From positions 15,278 through 79,277 of the forward strand of contig CAZVLB010000019.1 in assembly GCA_964627935.1 (NCBI GenBank): a stretch of 64,000 nucleotides of DNA, given 5' to 3'. The stretch's first letter is position 1; every line of letters starts with the position of its first letter. This document shows, piece after piece, positions 8,939-17,513 of the stretch. Origin of the DNA: JAABVY01 sp964627935. Its GTDB lineage: Bacteria; Zixibacteria; MSB-5A5; JAABVY01. Both the position numbers and the translations under genes were made by a program. The notes beneath the pieces were generated by a model that worked only from the letters and a program-made list of their open reading frames with translations, was not told the DNA's origin and did not search any database.

Positions 8939-10201
8939 TTACATCTCTTCGATCTTGGAATTCTCGATTATAAAATCCAGAACCTTTTCCTCAAGAATCG
9001 ATTCCTTGATATCCTGGATCTTTTTCTGGGCGGCCAGAAATTCCCTGGCCTTTTCAACTGTTATATTTGACCTATCGGCAAAATTCTCCAGCCACTTATC
9101 CGTATCTTCTTTGCTGACAGTGATATTTTCCTTCTCGGCAATCTCATGATAAATCAGGTTCCAGCGTATGAAACGTATGCCGGTGACCTTGTATTTCTCA
9201 CGGATCGCATCCTCATCAACCTTCTGATCCTGATACTGTTCCTTCACATCGGCCACAATCGTATCCAGGTAATTTTCCAGAAGCGATTCCGGAAGCTCGA
9301 ATTCATTGGCGGCGATTACCGATTTCACGGCCTGTTCACGTATATCATTTTCTACTTCCTGCTTTTTACGCTCAAGGATTTCCGCGCGAAGCTTGTCTTT
9401 CAGTTCTTCCTCGGATTTGGCGCCATCGAACTGCTCGAAAAACTCCTGGTTCAACTCCGGCCTGATTATCTCTTTGACTTCCTTGACCATGACATTGAAG
9501 CCCAACTGCTTGCCGGCCATGCTCTCATCGTAATAGTCATCCGGATATGTGACCGTGATCTGACGTTCATCACCCACTTTAGCTCCCTGCAAACCGTCAA
9601 TAAACTCAGGCAGGGTAACACTGCGGTCGAGATGAAACGTGAAATCGGTCATCTTATCGTCTTTTAAGGTGTTTTCCGGATCGAGCATTTTTTCCATGTC
9701 GACAATTACAAGGTCGCCCTCGGATGCGGGCTGATCGTCTTTGGGCTTGAGCGATGAATGCTGGTCGATTATGCGGTTATAGGTCTTTTCGACTTCGTTT
9801 TCATTAATTGTCTCGGGCTGTTTTTTAAGGGTAAAGCCAGTATATTTTTGTACATCGACCTCGGGCTTGACATCGAATTCTGCCGTGAATTCAATCGGTT
9901 TGCCGGACTCTATCTGGATCATGGAAAATACCGGCTCACTGATCGGGAATACACCCGACTCCTTAACCGCTTTGGTATATGCATCCGGGACCATAGTTTC
10001 CAGCACCTCTTTTTCGGCCAGCTTGCCGTAGCGGGATTTGATGATATCAATCGGCGCTTTGCCGGGACGGAACCCGGGAATCCTGGCTTCCTGTTTCAGA
10101 GCCTTGTAGACTTCGTCAAATTTGCTCTGTACATCCTCTTGCGGGATAGTGATTTTCAACTTTCTGTGCCAGTTTTTTTCCTCAACCAGATCGTACTTCA
10201 A
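8939..10201 (-). CDS. tig: Trigger factor
   Basis: A 420-residue ribosome-associated chaperone and peptidyl-prolyl isomerase. It has the N-terminal ribosome-binding domain with the GFRPGKAP signature loop (around residue 43), a middle FKBP-like domain (SEGDLVIVDME ... IDGLQGAKVGDE) and a helical C-terminal domain. The start is TTG at 10201, fixed by AGGAGG 4 nt upstream. It is the first protein gene of the tig-clpP-clpX-lon order that is conserved in many bacteria, and lies 70 nt downstream of a tRNA-Leu gene on the same strand. Confidence 0.96.
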   Translation of the reverse strand: MKYDLVEEKNWHRKLKITIPQEDVQSKFDEVYKALKQEARIPGFRPGKAPIDIIKSRYGKLAEKEVLETMVPDAYTKAVKESGVFPISEPVFSMIQIESGKPIEFTAEFDVKPEVDVQKYTGFTLKKQPETINENEVEKTYNRIIDQHSSLKPKDDQPASEGDLVIVDMEKMLDPENTLKDDKMTDFTFHLDRSVTLPEFIDGLQGAKVGDERQITVTYPDDYYDESMAGKQLGFNVMVKEVKEIIRPELNQEFFEQFDGAKSEEELKDKLRAEILERKKQEVENDIREQAVKSVIAANEFELPESLLENYLDTIVADVKEQYQDQKVDEDAIREKYKVTGIRFIRWNLIYHEIAEKENITVSKEDTDKWLENFADRSNITVEKAREFLAAQKKIQDIKESILEEKVLDFIIENSKIEEM

Positions 10202-10271
10202 GAGTCCTCCTATGTGAGTACCTGTATTGTCATTAGAATGCTGTTTACAGGCTCTTGTTCCAGCCTAAAAA

Positions 10272-10355
10272 TGCGAAAGAGGGGAGTCGAACCCCTATGG
10301 CCTCTCGGCCACTGGATCCTAAGTCCAGCGCGTCTACCAGTTCCGCCACTTTCGC
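10272..10355 (-). tRNA. tRNA-Leu (anticodon TAG)
   Basis: An 84-nt cloverleaf on the minus strand. The acceptor stem pairs GCGAAAG (5') with CTTTCGC (3') and the discriminator is A. The anticodon arm is CTGGA-CTTAGGA-TCCAG, giving anticodon TAG for CUN leucine codons. A long variable arm (GGCCGAGAGGCC core) marks a class II tRNA, and the T arm is GGGG-TTCGACT-CCCC. The 3' CCA is not encoded. It lies upstream of tig on the same strand and may share its promoter. Confidence 0.97.
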
Positions 10356-10379
10356 AAAGAGAATTAAATTTAAGCCGGT

Positions 10380-10408
10380 AATATAAAAAATGGGGCATTT
10401 ATGGGCAA
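10380..10408 (-). promoter_or_regulatory. Promoter for tRNA-Leu and probably tig
   Basis: On the minus strand, -35 TTGCCC (10403-10408) and -10 TATATT (10380-10385) are separated by exactly 17 bp. The predicted transcription start is about 18 nt before the tRNA 5' end. No other obvious promoter lies between the tRNA and tig, so read-through into the protease operon is likely. Confidence 0.65.
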
Positions 10409-10460
10409 GGATTTTAACTGGTTCTATATTCAATATGATTTCTAAGGTTTGCTGAGAAAT

Positions 10461-10862
10461 CTACTTTTTTATCTTCCGCTTGCAAACTAAGTTGGCTTCT
10501 TTTCCCATTTTTGAGTACCACATACTTTGTGCCCGAGAGAAAGCAGCTGGAAACAGATATTCAATAATGTTATGTATAAAATAGCCGGGAGCCAGATTTT
10601 CAAGTTTATAGGCATGCCAATTATCATAAGGTTGTTTCGATTCTGAGGCTGGATCCATATGCCAATATCTATAAAAGCTTGAATTTCCGAAGGATAGGGC
10701 AGATAATTCATAGCCTGGCCTAATCTTTCCTTTGTTTCGGGCCAAATACTTCAGAATGTCCAGCGGATCCGCAGATGTTTCATCGTAGCCAAATAAGCCC
10801 AGAAATGGATCCGGAAATATACCTCTGCCGCGTAGAAATCTTTTCCAACTTTTCCAATGCAT
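10461..10862 (-). CDS. DUF6602-type protein, C-terminal part after a frameshift
   Basis: This frame carries the rest of the DUF6602-like protein whose first half is the preceding entry (10780-11202). Its meaningful sequence starts near FLRGRGIFPDP (around 10838), and the few residues before that are out-of-frame reading of the N-terminal half. The segment has features expected of a continuous domain (PFLGLFGYD, WHAYKLENLAPGYFIHNIIEYL) and a basic end (CKRKIKK). One extra base relative to an intact gene explains the break. An independent start here is unlikely, because no Shine-Dalgarno precedes the ATG at 10862. Confidence 0.6.
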   Translation of the reverse strand: MHWKSWKRFLRGRGIFPDPFLGLFGYDETSADPLDILKYLARNKGKIRPGYELSALSFGNSSFYRYWHMDPASESKQPYDNWHAYKLENLAPGYFIHNIIEYLFPAAFSRAQSMWYSKMGKEANLVCKRKIKK

Positions 10863-11202
10863 TTGTTACGGCCTGCATTCCCATTAACTTTGTTTTCACC
10901 TCAATAATAGCTCGAACGCAATCAGGCGTTGTAACAATGAAATCGGCATCTTTAAAAATGATTGGAGCAGAATCATCGCATATCATAATGTCGATTTGGG
11001 AGCTTGTCCCCTCTGTTGTAACTATAAAACCTGTGCCAATTGCCCATGAATTTGGCAAATAATTACGGAGTATTGATCTGAGTACGCTTTCTTTCCAAAT
11101 CCCATCACTTGGCCAATGAGCGTCTCCGATTAGATTCCTAACTCGGTTTTTAACAGCATTTAACTCGTTGGAAAGATCTCTGAAAAGGCGTAAAGGGTCC
11201 AT
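10780..11202 (-). CDS. DUF6602-type (PD-(D/E)XK-like) protein, N-terminal part, frameshifted
   Basis: The first half resembles the DUF6602 family, which has a restriction-endonuclease-like core. Helix residues WKESVLR, then IGTGFIV, Asp71 in SSQIDIMI and Glu101-x-Lys103 in IIEVKTKL fit a PD-(D/E)XK pattern. From residue about 121 the frame departs into unrelated sequence (STRQRYISGS), while the neighbouring frame continues the family-like sequence, so a +1 shift lies near 10840-10850 in an A/T-rich stretch. Rejoined, the protein would be about 250 residues. It is either a decayed gene or a sequencing error. The nuclease-like core suggests a defence or DNA-handling role, which is inference. 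Confidence 0.65.
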   Translation of the reverse strand: MDPLRLFRDLSNELNAVKNRVRNLIGDAHWPSDGIWKESVLRSILRNYLPNSWAIGTGFIVTTEGTSSQIDIMICDDSAPIIFKDADFIVTTPDCVRAIIEVKTKLMGMQAVTNALEKLEKISTRQRYISGSISGLIWLR

Positions 11203-11309
11203 GTTCTAATCAATATGTAAAAAGGCTTTTTGTTTGCTCTGTTAACTTGCCAAAAAAATCTAATTTTGCCAGTCCAATTTTAGTAAACTATTTCGTGATG
11301 CGCAATAAA

Positions 11310-11331
11310 AAAACCCGCCTTGGCGGGTTTT
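11310..11331 (-). terminator. Intrinsic terminator after the response regulator
   Basis: A 10-bp perfect stem (AAAACCCGCC at 11310-11319 with GGCGGGTTTT at 11322-11331) has a 2-nt loop. On the minus strand it is followed by a T-rich run (11305-11310 complement). It lies 21 nt past the receiver-protein stop. On the plus strand it also ends in T residues, so it could work both ways, but no plus-strand gene ends here. Confidence 0.85.
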
Positions 11332-11352
11332 AATTAAATTATAACATGAATG

Positions 11353-11721
11353 TTAATTATCCGATGGCAATGGAGTAAGCAACTCGCTGATTTTGCTTTT
11401 TAACTCGGAGAGGTCGCTCGATTTGGTGACATAAGCATCAGCCAGCCATGAGGTAAACTCATTTTTATAATGCGAATAGGCGGAATTCAAAATAACCGGT
11501 TTGCTCTTATAAGTTGATTTAAGCTGCTGGAGCACATCCAGTCCCTCGACATCGCCCAGCTTAATATCCAAAATCACAAGATCGGGATCAAAACTGGTGG
11601 CCATGTCCAGGGCCGCCCGTCCATTGGCCGCCGTGGCTACATTGTAGCCCTCGTCTTCGAGCTCCAACCTGTATAGGTTCAACAGGTTAGGCTCGTCTTC
11701 TACTATTAATACCCTGTTCAT
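11353..11721 (-). CDS. Stand-alone receiver-domain response regulator
   Basis: A 122-residue CheY-like protein made only of a receiver domain. The acidic pair is in VEDEP, the phosphoacceptor is Asp52 (VILDIK), the switch position is Ser80 (ILNSAY) and the conserved Lys is 100 (VTKSS). A GTG at 11730 is in frame, but the ATG at 11721 has GGAG 8 nt upstream and is preferred. It lies 60 nt downstream of the histidine kinase on the same strand and probably receives its phosphate. It has no DNA-binding domain, so its output must be protein-protein contact or phosphorelay. Confidence 0.93.
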   Translation of the reverse strand: MNRVLIVEDEPNLLNLYRLELEDEGYNVATAANGRAALDMATSFDPDLVILDIKLGDVEGLDVLQQLKSTYKSKPVILNSAYSHYKNEFTSWLADAYVTKSSDLSELKSKISELLTPLPSDN

Positions 11722-11781
11722 GTTAAACACTCCTCTCCAGTTGCATTATACTCCATTTTTGCAATCTGGCAATAACTAATT

Positions 11782-13425
11782 TTAATCCGCTTTGGCGGCC
11801 GGCAAACTTACCGTGAAACATGTGCCTTTTTCGGCCTCGGATTCAACATTGATATTGCCACCATGATCGTCGATGATCTTCTTGGAAACCGGCAATCCCA
11901 GGCCGGTGCCCTTGCGCTTATTTGTAAAAAACGGCGTAAACAGTTTGCTCTGGATCTCATCATCCATGCCACAGCCATTATCGCTAATCTGGAAATAGAC
12001 ATAATCCCCATTCCGGCCCGTCTTGACTGTTATCCTTCCGCCGTTTTCCATCGCCTCTGCGGCATTTTGAATGAGATTGTAAAGTACCTGCATGAGACGA
12101 TCCTTGTCTGACAGCACCGCAAGTTTGCCGGAATGTAAATTCGTTTTAAAGGAAATATTCTGGTATTTCAGTTTACTTTTTTCACGCTCCAATGTTTCGT
12201 TTATGATCTGATTAAGATCGTATTTGACCAGGTTCAACTGGTTTCTTTGCGAATAATCCAGAATCTCGCGGCAGATTCTCTCCAGGCGCCGGATCTCATC
12301 GCAAATGATCTCCACATCACGCCGGTCGGCCTTGCCATTATCGATCTTTCTGAGCACCCGAGCGGCATAGCCGCCAATCGTGGCCAGCGGGGTTTTGATC
12401 TCATGGGCCACTGTGGTCGCCAGAAGCCCCAGGTCGGCCAGCCTTTCCGATTCGACCATATATTTCTGATTGTCTTTCAAGAGGCTGTGCACATGTTCCA
12501 GTTCCGCAAATCGGGCCTCAAGCTTCTGATGGAGCAGGGCATTTTCGATTTTGCCGGCAGTATGGTTGGCCAGCGTCTCCAATGTTACCACATCCTCCGA
12601 TTTGATCGGATTATTATTGACCGAATTATCGGCCACGATCACACCCAGCACACGGGACTCACTGATCAGCGGCACCACCGCAAAAGGGATGCCCTCAAGA
12701 ATTTTACCCAATTCCGGATTGATTATGATATCCTGTGAACCTTTTTCGATATTGAAAGATTCCTTCTCAATTACCGATTCTATCAATACCCCCTGATCGG
12801 GCAGTATCGGGATCGAGATCTGTTCTATCTCACGAGTCAGGTCGTTATCAATAATATCACTCGATTCGGTGCCCAGGATATGATCCACGAGCTCATTGAA
12901 TGTCAGGTGCTGTTCCGAGATATGATTCCAGACCCGTGGCGCCTCGGCCACATCGACATGCCCCAACCCAAGCTGGCCATCCAGGCTGTTGCGATGAGTA
13001 TTGACCAGAAATACCATGGCACGGTTAAACCCGAAACCCTCGCCGCTCGTTACGCCGGTCAATGTGATCAGCATGACCTTCTTAAGGTCCTGTGTCTTAA
13101 GAAGTGCCTCGGAAACCGACTTAACCACAGCAAGCTCATCCACACGCCTTTCCAGCGAATTTGTAATCGAGGTCAGTTCGGTATCATAATCGACCAGCTG
13201 TCCCAGAAGCCGATGCAGGGTAAGGGTCAGCAGGCGGTCGGATTCGCGCCGTCCGGTGGAACGCTGGATGGCCTTCTCGAATGAAGGGCATTTCAAACAG
13301 CGGTTTATAGTTTCCTTGAGCGAAAAATTGGAAGCTCCCGCGGAGCCATCAGGCTGAAACACCCAGCACAGGTCTCCGGATCGCCCCGATTTTTCGCACT
13401 TTTGTTCGTCGAAATGTTCGCTCAA
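11782..13425 (-). CDS. GAF-domain sensor histidine kinase
   Basis: A 547-residue kinase with no transmembrane segment. The N-terminus has four cysteines (C10, C20, C43, C46), including CLKC, which could bind metal or sense redox state (inference). A GAF domain spans about residues 100-295 and a coiled coil about 300-330. The phosphoacceptor is His341 in VAHEIKTPL, and the HATPase boxes are NAAEAM, DNGCGMDD and GTGLGLPVSK. The start is TTG at 13425, supported by AGAGGTG 7 nt upstream. It pairs with the receiver protein just downstream and is divergent from nadC. Confidence 0.92.
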   Translation of the reverse strand: MSEHFDEQKCEKSGRSGDLCWVFQPDGSAGASNFSLKETINRCLKCPSFEKAIQRSTGRRESDRLLTLTLHRLLGQLVDYDTELTSITNSLERRVDELAVVKSVSEALLKTQDLKKVMLITLTGVTSGEGFGFNRAMVFLVNTHRNSLDGQLGLGHVDVAEAPRVWNHISEQHLTFNELVDHILGTESSDIIDNDLTREIEQISIPILPDQGVLIESVIEKESFNIEKGSQDIIINPELGKILEGIPFAVVPLISESRVLGVIVADNSVNNNPIKSEDVVTLETLANHTAGKIENALLHQKLEARFAELEHVHSLLKDNQKYMVESERLADLGLLATTVAHEIKTPLATIGGYAARVLRKIDNGKADRRDVEIICDEIRRLERICREILDYSQRNQLNLVKYDLNQIINETLEREKSKLKYQNISFKTNLHSGKLAVLSDKDRLMQVLYNLIQNAAEAMENGGRITVKTGRNGDYVYFQISDNGCGMDDEIQSKLFTPFFTNKRKGTGLGLPVSKKIIDDHGGNINVESEAEKGTCFTVSLPAAKAD

Positions 13426-13484
13426 ATCAGCACACCTCTTCTCTTAATTTACAGGCTGAATGCGAATCGTCAAATATTTTCTGA

Positions 13485-13513
13485 TTGACTTGCGATGCTT
13501 TGATCGATATTCT
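13485..13513 (+). promoter_or_regulatory. nadC promoter, predicted leaderless
   Basis: TTGACT (13485-13490), a 17-bp spacer and TATTCT (13508-13513) lie so that transcription should start at about 13520, while the nadC ATG is at 13522. There is no Shine-Dalgarno in the intervening AAGCTT. Confidence 0.6.
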
Positions 13514-13521
13514 TTAAGCTT

Positions 13522-14382
13522 ATGAAAATCGATCGCAAAACGCTCAATCATCTAATTAAAAACGCCATTCTGGAGGATAAGGGTCCCGGCGATATCACCA
13601 CGCAGGCAATTATTTCGAGCAGAAAGAAAGCCCATGCGGTAATCAGGGCCAAGCAGGACGGTATTATCTGCGGACAGGAAGCGGCCCGCGAGGTGTTTAA
13701 GTTCCTGACCAAGAATGTAGAATATCGCGAGCTTGTATCCGACGGCAATACTGTCAAAAAGGGCACTAAAATTGCCGAAATCAAGGCTGATATGAAAATC
13801 CTTCTGACTGGCGAACGGACCGCCCTGAATTTCCTCATGCATCTATCGGGTATTGCCACCCTGACCGCTCAATTCGCGGCAAAGATTAAGGGCACTGATG
13901 CCACAATTCTGGATACACGCAAAACCACGCCGGGCCTGCGACTTCTGGAAAAGTATGCCGTCAAATGCGGCGGGGGAGAGAATCATCGCATCGGGCTGTT
14001 CGATATGTTCCTGATCAAGGACAATCATATCGAGGCGGCCGGTTCGGTAAGTGAGGCGATTCGCGCCTGTCGCAGGCATCGCGGGCAAAAACGTATCAAA
14101 ATCGAAGTGGAATGCAAAACCATGGCCCATATTCGCGAAGCGCTGAATCTGAATCCCGACCGGATTATGCTCGATAATATGACCCCGGCCCGTATGAAAA
14201 AAGCGGTGGAACTGATCAAATCCCATAATACGAAGATAGAAACCGAGGCATCCGGGAATGTCAGCCTGAAAAATATCAACAGGGTTGCCGCAAGCGGTGT
14301 GGACTTTATATCAATCGGCAAGCTGACACATTCTGCTCCGGCGCTTGACCTCAGCATGGAAATCGAAGCCTATGCCGGGTAA
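13522..14382 (+). CDS. nadC: Nicotinate-nucleotide pyrophosphorylase (carboxylating)
   Basis: A 286-residue quinolinate phosphoribosyltransferase that converts quinolinate and PRPP to nicotinate mononucleotide for NAD synthesis. Family blocks are intact: EDKGPGDITT, the catalytic DTRKTTPGLR with KYAVKCGGGENHR, IEVEC, DRIMLDNM and EASGNVSLKNI. The ATG at 13522 has no Shine-Dalgarno and lies next to the predicted transcription start. It overlaps birA by 11 bp. nadA and nadB are not in the window. Confidence 0.97.
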   Translation: MKIDRKTLNHLIKNAILEDKGPGDITTQAIISSRKKAHAVIRAKQDGIICGQEAAREVFKFLTKNVEYRELVSDGNTVKKGTKIAEIKADMKILLTGERTALNFLMHLSGIATLTAQFAAKIKGTDATILDTRKTTPGLRLLEKYAVKCGGGENHRIGLFDMFLIKDNHIEAAGSVSEAIRACRRHRGQKRIKIEVECKTMAHIREALNLNPDRIMLDNMTPARMKKAVELIKSHNTKIETEASGNVSLKNINRVAASGVDFISIGKLTHSAPALDLSMEIEAYAG

Positions 14383-15382
14383 GGGACATATAGACGTTTC
14401 CGATTATCTCGAACCTGTCCTGTACCATCTGCGGGACAATAAGGAAAAATATTTCTCTCTCAAGGAGCTTTCGGAAAAGCTGAATTTGAGCCCGACTATC
14501 GTGCGCGAAACAATTGGCGGACTTTCCACCTGGGGTTATCGTTTCGTTATGGATGCTACTTCCAATATCAGGTTCAAGTCGGCTCCGGATGCCATCTTTC
14601 CATTCGAGATCAGGTATGGCCTGAAAACGAAATTTTTGGGCAGAAAGATCGAATCACATTATTCCGTATCATCAACCAACCTGATAGCCCACAATCTGGC
14701 GGCTGAGGGAGCATCAGAGGGCACTATCGTGATATCCGAAAAACAGCGCGGCGGCAAGGGACGCCTGGGACGGTCATGGCATTCACCCCAGAAGGTCGGC
14801 CTGTGGTTTTCCATGGTACTACGTCCTGATATCGACCCCTCAAACGCGCCCAGCTTATCGATACTGTCGGCCCTGACCCTGAGCGAAATCCTGCGCTCGA
14901 AATATAAACTTCATTCGCAGATAAAATGGCCCAATGATGTCTTAATCGATGGCCGCAAGGCGACCGGAATTCTGACAGAACTGGATGCGGAGAAGGGCAA
15001 GGTTAATTTTGTGGTCGTTGGGATCGGGATAAATGTCAACACGCTGACCAGTAAATTTCCGGCCAATATTCGCAAGCTGGCAACTTCAATTCGCGAAGAA
15101 TATGGCGAGGAAATCAACCGTATTGAACTGTTACGGGATTTTCTGGAAAAGTTCGAGAAGTACTATAATGCTTTCTGTAAAAAGGGCCTCAAGCCGTTTC
15201 TGGCCCGGGTTAAAAAGCATTCACTCATGCTGGGACGGAAAGTTAAGCTGAAAGTGGGCAGGAAAGTTATTCAGGCCGAGGTCTATGATATCGGCGAGGA
15301 TGGCGCCCTGCTGGTTAAACACCGCAAAGAAAAACTGAAAGTTACCGCCGGCGAGGTAACTGTCCTCGATGCCGGCGGCTAA
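14372..15382 (+). CDS. birA: Bifunctional biotin-protein ligase / biotin repressor
   Basis: A 336-residue protein that attaches biotin to carboxylase carrier proteins. An N-terminal winged helix (FSLKELSEKLNLSPTIVRETIGGL) makes it a BirA of the repressor type. The ligase core has the ATP/biotin loop EKQRGGKGRLGRSW and KWPNDVLIDGRKATGIL. A C-terminal SH3-like domain follows. A TTG at 14345 extends the frame, but ATG 14372 gives a better N-terminus, and it overlaps the nadC stop. Its end is 18 nt from the convergent VOC gene. I did not find a biotin-operator-like site in the window. Confidence 0.94.
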   Translation: MPGKGHIDVSDYLEPVLYHLRDNKEKYFSLKELSEKLNLSPTIVRETIGGLSTWGYRFVMDATSNIRFKSAPDAIFPFEIRYGLKTKFLGRKIESHYSVSSTNLIAHNLAAEGASEGTIVISEKQRGGKGRLGRSWHSPQKVGLWFSMVLRPDIDPSNAPSLSILSALTLSEILRSKYKLHSQIKWPNDVLIDGRKATGILTELDAEKGKVNFVVVGIGINVNTLTSKFPANIRKLATSIREEYGEEINRIELLRDFLEKFEKYYNAFCKKGLKPFLARVKKHSLMLGRKVKLKVGRKVIQAEVYDIGEDGALLVKHRKEKLKVTAGEVTVLDAGG

Positions 15383-15400
15383 ATATATCATGACGTTTAC

Positions 15401-16162
15401 TTAATTGTCTTTCTTTTCGGGAGTAAACACAGCAAATGTGGCCCCATCCGGATCGGCCATTATGGCAAACCTTCCAATATCGGGAATATCAGTCGGCTGG
15501 TATTGAATCCGACCACCATTCTCTTCAGCGGTTTTACAGGCATCATCGACATCTTCGACCTGGAAATAGGGAATCCATAGTGGTTGAGCCTGCTCCCTGG
15601 GAATCGGCTTCATAATCAACCCGCCGATAAAATTCCCGCCGCTTTTAAACATAACATAATCATCATCGCCAATCTTCATCTGATCCTGCTCCCAGCCGAT
15701 CAGATTGGCATAGAAATCCCGTGCGGCTTCCGGATCGGAGGTGATCAATTCGCGCCATGCAACCGTACCGTTACCCTCAGGTACCGATTCACCGCTCTTT
15801 AGGGGTGTGAAGGGGCTGAATGTCCCGCCCTGGGGATCGGTAACAACCGCGAAACGGCCCACTTCGGGGATATCTGTCGGCGGATGAGATACATGCCCGC
15901 CCATTTCACTGGCGCGTTTGCAGGCTTCGTCAACATCCGGGACCTGAATATACGACAACCAATGGGCCGGGACCTCCTGCTGCTCGAGACCGACTATACC
16001 CCCAATATGCTCCTCACCAGGTTTGATCATACGATAGGTCATGTTTTCCATTGGATAGTCGGTGTATGACCAGCCGATTACCTTCTGATAGAAATCCTCC
16101 GCTCCCTTCGGATCCCTGGCCATCAAATCGTACCAGACAAAATGCCCGTTTACTTCGCTCAT
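15401..16162 (-). CDS. Two-domain VOC (glyoxalase-fold) protein
   Basis: A 253-residue protein with two tandem vicinal-oxygen-chelate domains that resemble each other: GHFVWYDLMARDPKGAEDFY ... DPQGGTF and TVAWRELITSDPEAARDFY ... DPDGATF. Each repeat ends in a paired block, EVGRFAV or DIGRFAI followed by DPxG. Members are often annotated as glyoxalase or bleomycin-resistance-like, but substrate and metal cannot be assigned here. The start at 16162 is fixed by AGGAG 6 nt upstream. A longer frame to 16213 lacks support. The gene stands alone and is convergent with birA. Confidence 0.88.
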   Translation of the reverse strand: MSEVNGHFVWYDLMARDPKGAEDFYQKVIGWSYTDYPMENMTYRMIKPGEEHIGGIVGLEQQEVPAHWLSYIQVPDVDEACKRASEMGGHVSHPPTDIPEVGRFAVVTDPQGGTFSPFTPLKSGESVPEGNGTVAWRELITSDPEAARDFYANLIGWEQDQMKIGDDDYVMFKSGGNFIGGLIMKPIPREQAQPLWIPYFQVEDVDDACKTAEENGGRIQYQPTDIPDIGRFAIMADPDGATFAVFTPEKKDN

Positions 16163-16283
16163 ATAAGCTCCTTTGCTAATGAATGCAATATAAAGAAGAT
16201 AGAATTGATCCACTATTATGGTAAACGGTAATTTAAAATAGGGGTTTCGTTTTGGGAATCATTTTGTGTCAGAAAATGATCTA

Positions 16284-17513
16284 TTAATCCCAGGTCGGGT
16301 TGGTGATCTTTCCCATAAACAGAATAGCGTCGGATTGTTTTTCATGAATCACGAACACGAAAGGATGATCGGCCCGGAAAACATAATATTTCGGCATAGA
16401 GACCGTGCCCATGCCCACTGATGTTACCGCGGCCGCCTCGGTACCTTTTTCATCCACCTGCACGAAGGTCTTGTGTATCACCTCGCTGATAAAAATGCCG
16501 CCTTGCGGATTGATGCCACGAAAATCCGCATCATAGGGATCGAAGGCGATTTCCATACCAAGCTGTTTTAACTCAGGACTCAGGTTGTTTTTGTACTCCA
16601 GCTTGATTTTTGGAAGCCAGAGCTCCACAGAATCCTCCGAGATGCCGTTTCTGTAATCTTCCCATTTGGCCTGATCGAAGTCCTGGATGAATTCATTAAC
16701 CGAGCTGTTGGCTGACGGCAGGAAAACCGTCATGGCGAATTCGGCATCACCGTAGGGAAGCTCGACAGCCTGAAAATCATCCTCGGCGTAATAATTGTAT
16801 CTGGCCTTTTGTGCCATCAATTCTGCGCTCTCGGTTCCCCAGGGAGTATAGAACGGCTTTTCAGCGGTGTATTTCTTGTCAAATTGAAAATGCCAGTCAG
16901 CCTTGAAATATATGGCATTCACAAGGTACATGATCATTTCCGACGGTATCGGGGGATCGATGATTTCCCTGATCTTTTCATGGGTTTTGCGGCTGACCCA
17001 GTCGTTTATAGTATTCACGGCACCGGCATCATCGAAATTGAGACCCTTAACCTCGGCGTCGAAATACTGGCTGTTGATCCCCATGAAATCCTGTTCTACC
17101 TGAAACCCCTCACGATACCAGATCGAGTTGGCGATTTCCATCGTGACTTTTGGATCGGCTTTGATCAGGGCATTGGTCAGGTTGAGATAAGATTCATTTA
17201 TCTCCTGATTGGTCAAATCACCATAGCCGAGAACATTGCGCATAGCCTCTTCGGTAGTTGTCCTCGCACCGTTGTAGGTCATACCCAGCGCGTAGGAGAT
17301 GCTCAGGGGGGAGATGAACACATTGCTGTCAGGCTCTTCCCGGGTAATGACTTCCGAGAATATATCGAATGCAAAGCTGTTTGATGATGATACCATTGCC
17401 TTTTCTGCGGCGGATAGTTGGATTGGTACCGGCTGCGGTTCGGTTGTCCGGCTGCTGCAGCCGATTATCAGGATAAAAGCTATAATTACCGATGAAAAGA
17501 AGAGCCTTTTCAT
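16284..17513 (-). CDS. Serpin-family protease inhibitor, lipoprotein
   Basis: A 409-residue serpin. A lipoprotein signal ends in LIIGC with Cys19. Serpin blocks include NVFISPLSISYALGMTYNGA, NAIYFKADW and FRADHPFVFVI. The hinge EKGTEAAAVTS has the small residues needed for loop insertion, so it should be inhibitory. By alignment of P15 Gly to P1, the predicted scissile bond is Val371-Ser372, which would suit an elastase-like protease. It has AGGAGG upstream. The gene is divergent from the L33 gene. The protein is probably anchored in the outer membrane or periplasm. Confidence 0.93.
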   Translation of the reverse strand: MKRLFFSSVIIAFILIIGCSSRTTEPQPVPIQLSAAEKAMVSSSNSFAFDIFSEVITREEPDSNVFISPLSISYALGMTYNGARTTTEEAMRNVLGYGDLTNQEINESYLNLTNALIKADPKVTMEIANSIWYREGFQVEQDFMGINSQYFDAEVKGLNFDDAGAVNTINDWVSRKTHEKIREIIDPPIPSEMIMYLVNAIYFKADWHFQFDKKYTAEKPFYTPWGTESAELMAQKARYNYYAEDDFQAVELPYGDAEFAMTVFLPSANSSVNEFIQDFDQAKWEDYRNGISEDSVELWLPKIKLEYKNNLSPELKQLGMEIAFDPYDADFRGINPQGGIFISEVIHKTFVQVDEKGTEAAAVTSVGMGTVSMPKYYVFRADHPFVFVIHEKQSDAILFMGKITNPTWD

